Source: Pseudotamlana agarivorans
GTDB lineage: Bacteria > Bacteroidota > Bacteroidia > Flavobacteriales > Flavobacteriaceae
DNA length: 64,000 bases
Direction: 5' to 3'
Assembly: GCF_001642835.1 (NCBI RefSeq)
Contig: NZ_LXEI01000015.1
Location: 1-64,000, forward strand
The number at the start of each line of letters is the position of its first letter. Position 1 is the stretch's first letter. A model generated the notes under the pieces. That model saw only the letters and a list, made by a program, of their open reading frames with translations, did not search any database and was not told where the DNA came from. Of this stretch, positions 35,074-45,900 are shown piece by piece. Made by a program: the position numbers and the translations under genes.

Positions 35074-35421
35074 TTTAAACTTTTCATGTTGTGTCAATTC
35101 TATCAAAAGAGAAAGGGGATTAAAATTATCTTAACGTTCCAAATTTGCTATTGGGGGTTTATTTACGTAAATTTGTGAAATGAGACAAGGAATACATGAA
35201 AATAAAAATTTTAGAATATTTAACTTCAATTTTTTAGTGTTTAGAATCCAATCCGATAAATTCATCCCTCCTTCTACCTAGCGTAATCGCTTTATCAATT
35301 TCATTTTAAACAGTTTACCTTTTAAATATTTTTGTATGGAACAAGATATTATTTAATAGGTATATTTTTTTATTCAAAACATTGCTTGTTGTATCTTGTA
35401 ATTTAGATGTAACTATAACTT
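35074..35421. other. AT-rich intergenic region before the GNAT gene
   Basis: About 350 bases with no gene, repeat or RNA that I recognise. TATTTTTG at 35327-35334 is a possible -7 box for the GNAT-proC-proB group, which would give a leader of about 80 bases. Confidence 0.5.
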
Positions 35422-35880
35422 ATGCCCGAAACTAAATCTATCACAATAAAAAATTTTGATGCCTTTACAAGGTTATCCATGAATGATATTAACCGTACTG
35501 CCAATTTCATTCACGAACATTCAGGAGATTTTAAAGACCCTATAAGTGCTATAAGAAAGTCGTTGTTGTACGCAGCAAAGGAAATAGCGGGTCTAGGGGG
35601 ATATGTGTTTCTTATGGAGCATAAAGATGAGATTATTGGAGCTGTTGTTGTCAATAAAACAGGCATGAATGAATATTTATCTGAAAATATTTTGGTTTAC
35701 ATTGCCGTAAATGAAGCATATCGCGGACAAGGTATTGCGAGTCAATTGATAAAACATACCAAGCGTTATTGTAGAGGTGCTATAGCTACGCACATTAATA
35801 AAGATAATCCTATTATTAAGTTGTTTGAAGATGAGGGGTTTGAAGCTAGAAATATTGAAATGCGATTAACTAGGAAATAA
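35422..35880 (+). CDS. GNAT family N-acetyltransferase
   Basis: A 152-residue acetyltransferase. The central strand LVYIAVNEAYRGQGIASQLI carries the Q/R-x-x-G-x-G/A acetyl-CoA loop (RGQGIA), and the end LFEDEGFEARNIEMRL is the family's closing strand. The substrate is unknown. Its place ahead of the proline genes on the same strand, with only a 63-codon ORF between, hints at cotranscription, but the gap of 32 bases and shared direction are the only evidence. Confidence 0.85.
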   Translation: MPETKSITIKNFDAFTRLSMNDINRTANFIHEHSGDFKDPISAIRKSLLYAAKEIAGLGGYVFLMEHKDEIIGAVVVNKTGMNEYLSENILVYIAVNEAYRGQGIASQLIKHTKRYCRGAIATHINKDNPIIKLFEDEGFEARNIEMRLTRK

Positions 35881-35912
35881 TAATTAATTGCAATAAATTT
35901 AAAACAGAACAC

Positions 35913-36104
35913 ATGAAAATTTTATATATTAAACGTCAAACGCAATACGAAAAGCGTTACAGCATAAAAATGGGTGAACTCATAACAAAAGTAACATCAA
36001 TTAAAAAATATCTTTTTGGTTTACCTGTTAAAACACTTCACTTAAATAAAGAAACATATTATAAAGAAACAAAGCACCCTAAGGATGGGATGCTATTTGT
36101 TTAA
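35913..36104 (+). CDS. small basic protein, unknown
   Basis: 63 residues, strongly basic, starting KILYIKRQTQYEKRYSIKMG. No family recognised. The start context (ACACATGAAA) closely matches that of proC downstream (ACACATGAAA), and the ORF fills the gap between the GNAT and proC genes on the same strand. Its codon choice looks like that of its neighbours. It is likely real but could be a chance ORF. Confidence 0.5.
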   Translation: MKILYIKRQTQYEKRYSIKMGELITKVTSIKKYLFGLPVKTLHLNKETYYKETKHPKDGMLFV

Positions 36105-36149
36105 ATAATTCTAACTATACAAAACTTAATAATTAACCAAAACATACAC

Positions 36150-36956
36150 ATGAAAGTACTAGTAATCGGAGCAGGGAATATGGGGTTAACCTATGCCGAA
36201 GGGATGTCTACATCTAAACTTCTTAACAATAATAATATCATGGTTCTTGATAATAGCGAGGAAAAGCTAAAGGAACTTGATGAAATTCCATATTTTGATG
36301 CTTGTCGAGATTTAAAAGACTGTGTGCCACAAGCGGATATCATTTTTATAGCTGTGAAACCATTTCACGCCGAAAGTGTTTTTGAAAACATAAAACCTTT
36401 AACAAACAAAAATCAAATTATTGTTTCTGTTATGGCCGGGGTAACTATAGCAGCTATGAAAAAAATGTCAGGATTAGACAAAATAGTTCGAGCTATGCCA
36501 AATCTTCCTGCTCAAATCGGGAAAGGTTTAACTTCATTTGTTGCTTCAGCAGAGGTTTCAGAACAAGAAGCTGGCGATATTGAATCATTGTTAAGCACCA
36601 CAGGAAAATCCTTAAAAGTAGCTTCTGAAAATTATATCGATGCTTCAACAGGTATTTCTGGTAGCGGACCAGCTTATGTATTTTTCTTTATGGAAAGTAT
36701 GATGAAGGCAGCTCTAGAAATGGGCTTTTCAAACGAAGATTCAAGAACTTTAGTAACACAAACCTTTGCTGGAGCAGTAGAGCTTTTTAATCAGTCAGAT
36801 CTCACGCCAAAAGAGTGGATGGATCGTGTAGCTTCAAAAGGAGGTACAACACGTGCTGCTTTAAACTCTATGGAAGCAAATAAAGTAGATGTATTAATTA
36901 GAGATGCCGCTTATGCCGCATTTAATCGTGCAATTGAACTTGGAGAAGAACATTAA
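36150..36956 (+). CDS. proC: pyrroline-5-carboxylate reductase
   Basis: Reduces pyrroline-5-carboxylate to proline with NAD(P)H in the cytoplasm. It has the Rossmann loop VIGAGNMGLTYAEG at the N-terminus, FIAVKPFHAE, SVMAGVTIAAM, and the C-terminal dimerisation signature ISGSGPAYVFFFMESM with GGTTRAAL near the end. Length 268 is normal. It is followed by proB after 2 bases. Confidence 0.95.
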   Translation: MKVLVIGAGNMGLTYAEGMSTSKLLNNNNIMVLDNSEEKLKELDEIPYFDACRDLKDCVPQADIIFIAVKPFHAESVFENIKPLTNKNQIIVSVMAGVTIAAMKKMSGLDKIVRAMPNLPAQIGKGLTSFVASAEVSEQEAGDIESLLSTTGKSLKVASENYIDASTGISGSGPAYVFFFMESMMKAALEMGFSNEDSRTLVTQTFAGAVELFNQSDLTPKEWMDRVASKGGTTRAALNSMEANKVDVLIRDAAYAAFNRAIELGEEH

Positions 36957-36958
36957 TT

Positions 36959-37729
36959 ATGTATAAAGAAAGAGTAGTTATAAAAGTTGGTACAAATGTC
37001 ATGACCAACAAAGACAATAGAATTGTTAGACCTGTTTTAAGGAATTTAGTAAGACAAATTTCTGAACTTTACGAAAGAGATATCATGGCAGTTTTAGTCT
37101 CTTCCGGTTCTGTTATAGCAGGTAAAGAAGTATTAGGGAAATCTAAAATTAAAAATAAAGCACAACGACGTCAGGTGTATTCTTCTATCGGGCAACCAAG
37201 AATGATGCGTCTGTATTACACCATTTTCTATGATTATGGTATGAAATGTGCCCAGGTACTGCCTACAAAACGTGATTTTACACCAGGAGTTCATAGAGAA
37301 AATATGATTAATTGTGTGGAAGGTTTAATGCAAGAAGGTGTAATACCTATTGCTAATGAAGATGATGCGGTGTCGGTTAAAACATCTATGTTTTCTGATA
37401 ACGATGAGTTGGCTTGTTTAATCGCACAGCTAATCAATGCTGATAAATTGATTATTTTAACGGATATCGACGGACTTTACTCTGGGCATCCAGAAGCTAA
37501 AAACAGTAGTTTGATTTCTAATGTCGATCCTGATGATGATTTACAAAAGTATATTAAAGAAAGCGGTAAGGCTGAAGGTGAAGGTCGTGGAGGCATGGGA
37601 TCTAAACTAGATTACGCTCAAGAGGCGGCTGCTAGAAACATTCCAACCTATATTGCTAACGGAACAAACCCGAATACCATTATTGATATTATAGATGGAA
37701 AAGATGTCGGTACTAAAGTATCTTTATAA
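36959..37729 (+). CDS. proB: glutamate 5-kinase (no PUA domain)
   Basis: Phosphorylates glutamate to start proline synthesis. The amino-acid-kinase fold shows VVIKVGTNVMT at the start, VLVSSGSVIAGKEVLG, NEDDAVSVK, SDNDELACLIAQLINAD, LILTDIDGLY-like LIILTDIDGLYSG and GRGGMGSKLDYA. At 256 residues it lacks the C-terminal PUA domain of E. coli ProB, a short form known in several lineages. It is read with proC and closed by a strong terminator. proA, often the next gene in related genomes, is absent from the window. Confidence 0.94.
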   Translation: MYKERVVIKVGTNVMTNKDNRIVRPVLRNLVRQISELYERDIMAVLVSSGSVIAGKEVLGKSKIKNKAQRRQVYSSIGQPRMMRLYYTIFYDYGMKCAQVLPTKRDFTPGVHRENMINCVEGLMQEGVIPIANEDDAVSVKTSMFSDNDELACLIAQLINADKLIILTDIDGLYSGHPEAKNSSLISNVDPDDDLQKYIKESGKAEGEGRGGMGSKLDYAQEAAARNIPTYIANGTNPNTIIDIIDGKDVGTKVSL

Positions 37730-37750
37730 TAATATTAATGTTATATGTAT

Positions 37751-37780
37751 AAGGCTTCCTTTTTTGGAAGCCTTTTTTTT
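37751..37780 (+). terminator. Rho-independent terminator after proB
   Basis: AAGGCTTCC and GGAAGCCTT are perfectly paired around a 6-T loop, with a run of eight T after the stem. Confidence 0.9.
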
Positions 37781-37926
37781 GCTTTATTTTTATAAAGTAA
37801 ATTATTAAAATTTAGTTAAAAACTAGTTTTAGTTATTAAAATGTAGCTAAAATCAATTTTTAGGTTTATAATATTTGTTAAAAATGATTATTTTGCCAAT
37901 TATTTTTATTTAAATATAGTATTCAT

Positions 37927-39579
37927 TTGTCAAAACTCTACACCATATCTGTACTTTGTTTTTTATGCCTTACATGTACAATAAATGCACAAAATCTTGA
38001 TAGTTTAAAACTGAGTTATAAAAGGGCAGAAAACCCAGTAAAGCAAATAGAATTGCTGCATGAAATAGCAACTTATTTTGGTGCACATAATATAGATTCC
38101 TCTTTAGTATATAACAAAAAAGCATTAGAAGTAGCAGAAGAATATGAAATTGATACATTGATAGCTAGTAGCGCTGTAAGTATTTCTAATAATTATATAA
38201 CCCAAGGTAAGCTTGATTTTTCAATGGAATATCATCTGAAAGCTTTCAGAATTTATAAAAAAGCTAATCATGTCATTGGAGAAATTAGGGTGTTAAATAG
38301 CTTAGCGCTAATTAATTTTTATCAAAAAAAGCAAGATGAAGCATTAAAAAATTTCAGTCAAGTTTTAGAAATTTTGAAAAATTCTCGAGAATTAGACTCC
38401 CTGTTTAGAAACCGAAACTTAGGAGCAGTTTATAACAATATTGGAATAGTTACAGAAATAAAAGGTAATTATTCCAAATCATTGGAATATTATAGCCAGG
38501 GTATTACTTACAGTAAAAAAGCCAATGATTTGACGAATCTGGCTTCCTTATATTCTAACGTAGGGTTGGTTTATTTAAATATGAAAAAATTAGAACTGGC
38601 CGAAAGTTATTTTAATGAATCATTGAAAATTAGGCTGGATCAAAATGATGAATTAGGTTTATGTAAATCTTATCAACATCTGGGGAGTCTTTATAAAGAA
38701 ACGGGAGACTACAGTTTATCTGAAACAAACTTACTTCTTAGTTTAGAAAAATGTGAATCAGTTAATGCTAATATGCCTAGAGCTCAAGTTCTAGAACGTT
38801 TAAGTGAAATATACGCTTTAAAAAATGACTATAAGAAAGCATATGATTACCGGATATCCTTTTCAGCATTAAATGATAGTTTAACTAACAGAGAAACCGA
38901 ACGTAAAATTACGGAAGCTGAAATGCAGTTTCAATTTGACAAGGAAATGCAAGAAAGAGAAGCTAAGCAGCAACGTCAAGAGTATATGTATATACTAATA
39001 AGTATTGGGCTTATACTGATTATTTTGGTTGTAGCGGGACTCTATTTTATTCAAAAAGTTAAATCCAAAAACCAGATTCTACAACGTGAAAAAGTGGAAC
39101 TAAAGAATAAAGAACTCTCCTTAAGAAAACAATCTTTAGAGAATGAATTAGACTCAAAAGGTAGGGAGTTAACTACGAATGTCATGTATCTCATTAAAAA
39201 TAATGAATTGATCAGTGAAATTTCTAAACGCCTTTTGTTTTTAAAGAAACAAATGAAAAAGGAAAATCAAAGTGATGTTCAAAAAATTATTATGGATTTG
39301 CAAATGGCTAAGGACGATGCCCTATGGGATGAGTTTGAAGTGCGCTTTAATCAAGTTCATAACGACTTTTACGATCGTCTCAACCAAAAGTTTCCCAATC
39401 TTAGTAATAACGAAAAGAAAATTTGTGCATTTTTAAAACTCAACATGACTTCGAAAGAAATTTGCACGTTAACAAGACAATCAATAAACAGCCTTAATGT
39501 GGCTAGAACACGATTGCGAAAAAAACTCGGCTTAAATAATAGCTCCACCAATCTTACTTCCTTTTTAGAAAACATTTAA
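37927..39579 (+). CDS. TPR-transmembrane-HTH regulator (LuxR-like C-terminus)
   Basis: 550 residues with a signal peptide (TTG start; ends near TINAQ), then about six TPR units in residues 25-330 (for example GNYSKSLEYYSQGITYSKK and GDYSLSETNLLLSLEK). A membrane helix follows near 350-372 (ILISIGLILIILVVAGLYFI), then a coiled coil (QREKVELKNKELSLRKQ) and a C-terminal helix-turn-helix: LSNNEKKICAFLKLNMTSKEI and SINSLNVARTRLRKKLGL, as in the LuxR group. Thus a periplasmic TPR sensor is joined to a cytoplasmic DNA-binding domain. It precedes the large protease gene on the same strand. Confidence 0.85.
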   Translation: MSKLYTISVLCFLCLTCTINAQNLDSLKLSYKRAENPVKQIELLHEIATYFGAHNIDSSLVYNKKALEVAEEYEIDTLIASSAVSISNNYITQGKLDFSMEYHLKAFRIYKKANHVIGEIRVLNSLALINFYQKKQDEALKNFSQVLEILKNSRELDSLFRNRNLGAVYNNIGIVTEIKGNYSKSLEYYSQGITYSKKANDLTNLASLYSNVGLVYLNMKKLELAESYFNESLKIRLDQNDELGLCKSYQHLGSLYKETGDYSLSETNLLLSLEKCESVNANMPRAQVLERLSEIYALKNDYKKAYDYRISFSALNDSLTNRETERKITEAEMQFQFDKEMQEREAKQQRQEYMYILISIGLILIILVVAGLYFIQKVKSKNQILQREKVELKNKELSLRKQSLENELDSKGRELTTNVMYLIKNNELISEISKRLLFLKKQMKKENQSDVQKIIMDLQMAKDDALWDEFEVRFNQVHNDFYDRLNQKFPNLSNNEKKICAFLKLNMTSKEICTLTRQSINSLNVARTRLRKKLGLNNSSTNLTSFLENI

Positions 39580-39783
39580 AAACGCATCCTTTTATTGCCT
39601 TTTTTGTGGGGTAGTAAAGTTTCTTCTTATTTGGTTTAACATATTGTTAATCAGTCCTTTTGTGTGATTTGTATTATTAATGTAATACCTGTTTTTGTTT
39701 TTGTACATCCTTTGTAATTCTTTAAAATTTAATAAAAATTAATGATGTGTTTTTTTTGTTGAATGTTTAACAACTATAAAAAA

Positions 39784-39921
39784 ATGCAACAGGATGATTT
39801 AAAAAAAAGATTACAAGAACTCGATTTAGAGGACAAAAGTTTAAAAGAATTTATTGAGGAAAAAAACAACCAAATTTTAGCCTTAAAAAAAATTTTAAAA
39901 AAGATTAATAAGCAAAATTAA
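39784..39921 (+). CDS. 45-residue coiled-coil micro-protein (putative)
   Basis: An ATG-started frame of 45 codons that ends 9 bases before the protease start. The peptide (start MQQDDLKKRLQELDLEDK, then SLKEFIEEKNNQILALKKI) is Leu/Lys/Glu-rich with heptad-like spacing and would be a single amphipathic helix or short coiled coil. No signal, no Cys. Its tight spacing to the protease gene and regular helix pattern argue for a real gene; AT-rich composition makes chance possible. Function unknown. Confidence 0.5.
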   Translation: MQQDDLKKRLQELDLEDKSLKEFIEEKNNQILALKKILKKINKQN

Positions 39922-39930
39922 AAACAACAC

Positions 39931-42900
39931 ATGAAAAAAAATTACAATTACATGTTTAGAACCTGTTTAATACTCGCGCTTATGCTTTTCGCATCAATTT
40001 CATTTGGTCAAACCGTAACAGGTTATAATGAAAAAGGACAAAGGCAAGGAGTTGTTCGTATAAAGGTTGCTAAAACTACAGCAACAACACTAAAAAATGC
40101 TCGTTTAAGAGTGAAAAACGGAGCCGTGCAAACAGGAATTTCATCTTTAGATGCTGTTTCAAGCCAGTACAAGGCAACGCAGTTAAAACGTTTGTTCCCA
40201 GAAAACCCAAATCCAAAATTAGAAGCAAAATTGCGTAAGCATGGTCTGGATTTATGGTACGAGGTAAAAGTAGATCCTAGTGAAGATATTAATGAAGTGG
40301 TTAATCACTACAGGGATTTAGGTGAAGTAACTATTGCAGAAACCGAGCGTTTAAAGGTTTTATCAACAGGAACCCCTGTTGAAGTAAATACAAAACCTTC
40401 TTCAGCGATGGCAAACGAAACCATGCCTTTTAACGATCCTTACCTTACCGATCAATGGCACTATAGCAATACTGGTCAATCTGGTTATTCGGGTATCGAT
40501 GTCAATTTATTCGAAGCTTGGAGCGTAACAGCTGGTAGTAGCCAAGTAATTGTATCTGTGCATGATGAGGGGGTAGATGTAAATCATGACGATTTAAAGG
40601 ACAACATCTGGATTAATGAAGCTGAATTAAATGGAACGCCTGGAGTTGACGACGACGGCAATGGTTATATAGACGATATTAACGGTTGGAATTTCTCCAG
40701 CAACTCTGGTGCCATGGATCCAGACCCTCACGGAACTCACGTGGCTGGAACCGTTGCCGCTGTAAACAACAACGGTATTGGGGTATCAGGTGTTGCCGGT
40801 GGTACGGGTAATAATGATGGAGCCAAAATCATGTCTATGAAAATATTAGGGGGCGAGAGTGGTTCGGCCGCAAATTCATATATATATGCCGCCAATAATG
40901 GTGCTGTTATCTCGCAAAATAGCTGGGGATATATCTATGCTGGTAGTACTGAGGCAGCTGTACGAGACGCTATAAATTATTTTATTCAGGAGGCTGGAGA
41001 TTACCCAGGAAGTCCAATGAAAGGGGGTATTGTAATATTTGCAGCAGGTAATTCAGATAGGGATGATCAATGGTATCCTGGTTTTTATCCAGAAGCATTT
41101 ACTGTAAGTTCTTTGGGACCAGAAGGGTATAAAGCAGGCTATTCAAATTATGGTACATGGGTAGATATTACCGCGCCAGGTGGTGATATGGCTGGATATG
41201 GCAGTGCTAATGGGGTTTTAAGTACCTTGCCAAATAATAAGATAGGGTATTTAGACGGAACTTCAATGGCTTGTCCACATGTATCAGGGATTGCTGCTTT
41301 GGCACTTGCTAATGCTAACCAACAACTTACTCCGGCAGAACTACAAAATAAACTGCTTACCGGTGTTAAAAATATAGATCATTTAAATCCAAATTACTTA
41401 GGTAAATTAGGACAATTAACCGATGCTTTTTTAGCTATTCAAAACGATGCAGGTTTGGCTCCTGCTACCATAACCGATTTGCAAATTGATGGTATTGCCC
41501 AAGAATTTGCAACCTTGTCATGGACAGTGCCTGCCGATGCAGATGATTCTACGCCAATTAAATTCAACTTATACTATGGAACTGAAGCCATTACTTCTGA
41601 TAATTTCCATACAGCTCAAAAAATAGAGTTGACAAATGAATTGGTAGCAGGAGAGCGTATGACCTATTCTGTAAATGATCTTTATGGTTTAACTACTTAT
41701 TATTTCTCTATTGTAGCTGTAGATAGATGGGGAAATACATCAATATTGTCTAATGTGGTTTCTGATACTACAAACGCAGGCCCACAAATAAACGTAGACG
41801 AAAACAGTAAAAATATCACCGTAGATATAAATGCTATAAATTCTACTACGGGTACCCACGATATTTCTTTGCTTAACGAAGCTGAAGGTATTTTGCGTTG
41901 GGAGTACGAAGCTAGGCACAGAAACACAACTTTGGCTTACACTTCAAGTTTAGGTAAGCCATTAGGTAAACCTAAAGCGTCTTCAAATGCCAATGTTGCA
42001 ATGAAAAGTGTTCCAGGATCAAAATCGGCTTCCAATACTATTCCATCACCCCTAAGTTTTGAAAGAACATCAATGGAGTATTACTCCTATGTGTCAAATA
42101 TTATAGGTGAAGAAGATACCACGGTTCCTAATTCCGCAGCAACGAAATTTGTTGTAAATAATCCTGATGGGTTCAACTTAACAGAAGTAAGTACCTATAT
42201 AAAAATTGATCCTGCCAAAGGCGCTTTATTGATGGAAATATATAAGGGAGAACAACTATCAAGAGAAAATGTTGTTTACACCCAAGAGTATTCTCCATAT
42301 TCAAATGAAGAAGGATGGGCTTATATAAACTTAAATGAGCAACTATATTTTAATAATGACGAAACTTTTTGGGTTGTTTTCCATGCCCCTAGTGGGAATT
42401 TATTTCCTTTTGGTGTGGGGCCAAAAAAGAATCCGAATGATGATTCGCAAAACAATTGCTTTATGTCTTTTGATGGTGGAGCCTCATGGGGTAGTTTGCC
42501 AGACCTAATTAGTTCACAAGATTTTGTTTGGGCCGCAAAGGTTACAAGTGGATTTGAACATTTAGGTGAATACCTTTCATTAAGTCCAGATTCTGGTGAA
42601 GTTTTAGGGAATGGACAGAGCAGTACCACCTTAACAGCAGATGCTTCAACTTTAATTAACGGAACGTATAACGCAAATGTTATATTAAAATCTAACGACG
42701 GAAAACAACCAGAATTAAGGTTACCAGTAACTTTAAACGTAAGTGGCCAACAGCCCGTTTTAAGTGCTGTATCTGAATTGAATTTTGGTAGTGTTTTTCA
42801 AGGGAAATCAGAGGAATTAACATTCGAATTAACAAACCTTGGATTAGGTAATTATGGAGATATTACCATTTCAAGCTCAAGCGATCAATTTGAAATGACA

Positions 42901-45900
42901 AGCTATGCGCCATGGAGAATTAGCGCAAAAAACAGTACAAATATTACGATAAAATATACACCTAGCGCGACTTCCGGTAACGATAATGGTATTTTGACTA
43001 TTAGCTCTGCAAGCAGTGCTGTGTCACATACTGTGTATTTGTTTGGTGTTAGTACCGAGCCTGGCAAAATTAAAGTAACTCCAACAGAACAATCTGTTGA
43101 TGATATCACCATTGGTGATCCTGTTTCTGCAAGTATTACGATAGAAAACCAAGGCGCATCGGTATTAAAATATTTTATACCTGGTTTTGATACGAAAGGG
43201 ATAAGCGATTCATGGGAAGAGCAATATAGCGAAGCTGGATATAAGTTTAGATCTAACCATAATGGGGAACAATCTCCAATTAGCTACGATTACGAAGATA
43301 TTTCTTCAACAGGGGAAAATATTACCCAGTATTTTAAAGATAAGGGTACGGTGTATAAAGCTGTCGATATGGGCTTTAAGTTTCCATATTACGAGCAACA
43401 AGATTTAAGTACCTTATATGTTTCTAGTCGTGGTTTTACAACGTTTTCTGATGAATTCAACCCAATAAACGATCCTTCCCTTGGGGCAGATTTAGGTCCA
43501 CAAGGTTATATTTCAGTTTTAGGTTATAATTATGATTTGGCGCAAAGTGGTGCTATTTATTATGAAGTAAGACCCGATCGTGTTATTATTCAATACGATG
43601 ACCTAGGTTATAGTTGGACTGGTTATATCAGTGCTCAAATGGTGTTACATAAAAATGGAAACATCCGTTTTTACTATAGCAAAGTTGAAATGGGAGAATT
43701 TGATTTAAATTATATCAATGTTTTAATTGAAGATTTCGATAAGTCTGAGGGTATTCTTTATAATAATTTTTCTCTTAGAAACCCAATTTATACGGGAATG
43801 GCCATTGGTTACGATTATCCAGGACCAAATATTATTACTAGTATTACTAACGGTAGTGGTGTGTTAATGCCCGGACAATCGGCAAGCTTGGATATTGAAA
43901 TGGCTACCGATATTTTAAACGAGGGTACCACAAATCGTTATTTAAATATCATTTCTAACGATCCGGTAAATAGCCAAACTATTGCATTGGTTAAGCTTAA
44001 TGTAACTGAAGGTGGTGTGTCTGATGTTGCTCTTTCTACAGAAAGTATCGATTTTGGTGATGTGTTCCAAGGAGCAGTAGCAACCAATAAATTTGTGCTT
44101 ATTAACAACGGATCGGCAGCTACTTCGCTTACTAGTTTTGTTCAAGATACAAACGCCTTTACCATTACTGGTGAAAAAAACGGTGAATTATCGGCCAGTT
44201 CAATCTTATCTTTTGAGGTAACATTACCTACCGACACTATAGGTGTATTTAGTGATATGGTAACCGTTACTACAGATGAAGGTGCCACTTTCCAAGTTAG
44301 TTTAACAGGTAATGTCATAGATCCTCCTGCAATTTCCATAAATCTTGATCCTATAACCCAATCGCTAAATTATGGTGAAAAAGCATCAAGAGAATTTACT
44401 ATCGAAAATACAGGACTGGCTAATTTAGAGTTGGTAGCAACAGGTAACCAATGGCTGTCTTTAGGTAGTAATATGGCCGCAACAAGCACGATTCCAAATT
44501 TCACCTATTCAGTTGAATCCTTTAATGATGGAGAAAACTATAATTGGTTGGATATTAGAAAATCAGGAACTCAATTGCCTCATATTACCGATATTTTTAA
44601 TCCTGATGAATATTACCGAACATTAACATTAAGTTCGCCAATTCAGTTTTATGGTAATACTTATAACACTATTTATCTTGCTGAAAATGGTGCTATTTAT
44701 TTTGAAAAACCAAACGATATTTTAATCAATGGAGATGGTATCCCTTCAAGTTATAGCAATAAAATGATTGCTCCTTATTGGGCTTTTGGAGGGTTTAACA
44801 CCTATTTTCACGATCCTGCCGATGTTGGTTTGTTTTATACTGAAGATGAAAATAAAACGGTAATCTCTTGGGAGTATTTAGTAGATAATTTTGGTATTGG
44901 GGATCCAATTTCAGCTCAAATTATTTTCTATAAAAATGGAACCATGAAGTTCCAGTATAAAGTTAATGGAGGTTTTGACTTCTTATCTGCTCATACTGTT
45001 ATTGGTATTCAAGATTTAGATGTGTCAGATAGTGTATTAATTTCTAATAGAGGAAGTTTAAACCATGGTAGTGGTTTGGCATATGTGTTAACTCCGGCCG
45101 AAAAGCAAATCATTGCTCCAGGAGAAACGCTTAGTACCTATATAAATTTTGATGCAGGGACTGTATTTGCAGGAACTTATCAAGATGCTTTAAAGTTTAG
45201 AACAAATGTGCCTAATCAAGAAACCCTTAAAAAGGATGTGACACTTACGGTTATTGGTGATGCCCAATTAACGCCTTCTGTTAATACGTTAGAATATGGC
45301 GATATTATGGCTTATACCACCGAGGAGGGTCCTAAATCCTACATTAGAGAGTTCGATTTGAGTAATACAGGTGTTGCTAATTTAGATTTGTTTGGTTTAA
45401 CTATTGCTCAAAATGCCATAGATTATACCATCGAAATGTACACCTACGATAGTTGGTTTGGTAGCTGGTATTGGCAAAATGTTAATTTTATTTGGCAATG
45501 GCCATCATTGGTACCAAGTGAGAGTGCCAAGTTTCGTGTTACCTTTACACCACAGACTCCAGGAGTTGTTGATAATGAAATCGTGGTTTCAAGTAGTGTA
45601 GGTGATGTGCATATTCCTGTTACAGCCAATGTGACCTTACCACCTGTATTTGAAGTTGAAGTGACTGAGGTGTTTAGTAGTATTTCTGATTTGGAAGGAA
45701 CAGATTCACAGACGGCTAAGTTTAATAATACTAATGGTCAAGGAGAATTACACCTCGAGTTTAGTTTAGATTATTTAAGGGCGCCTATAGAAACAGCCAG
45801 TTCTACATCTATTGAAAGTATGGCATCTTTTACGAACAACAAAAAGATTGCACTTCACAAAGCTAAGGTAAGTACTGTGAATTCAGATTTAACTACCTAT

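Noticed and set aside
39580-39783. RNA gene between the TPR regulator and the 45-codon ORF
   Set aside because: The stretch is AT-rich with no stable stem or tRNA-like arms that I could find.
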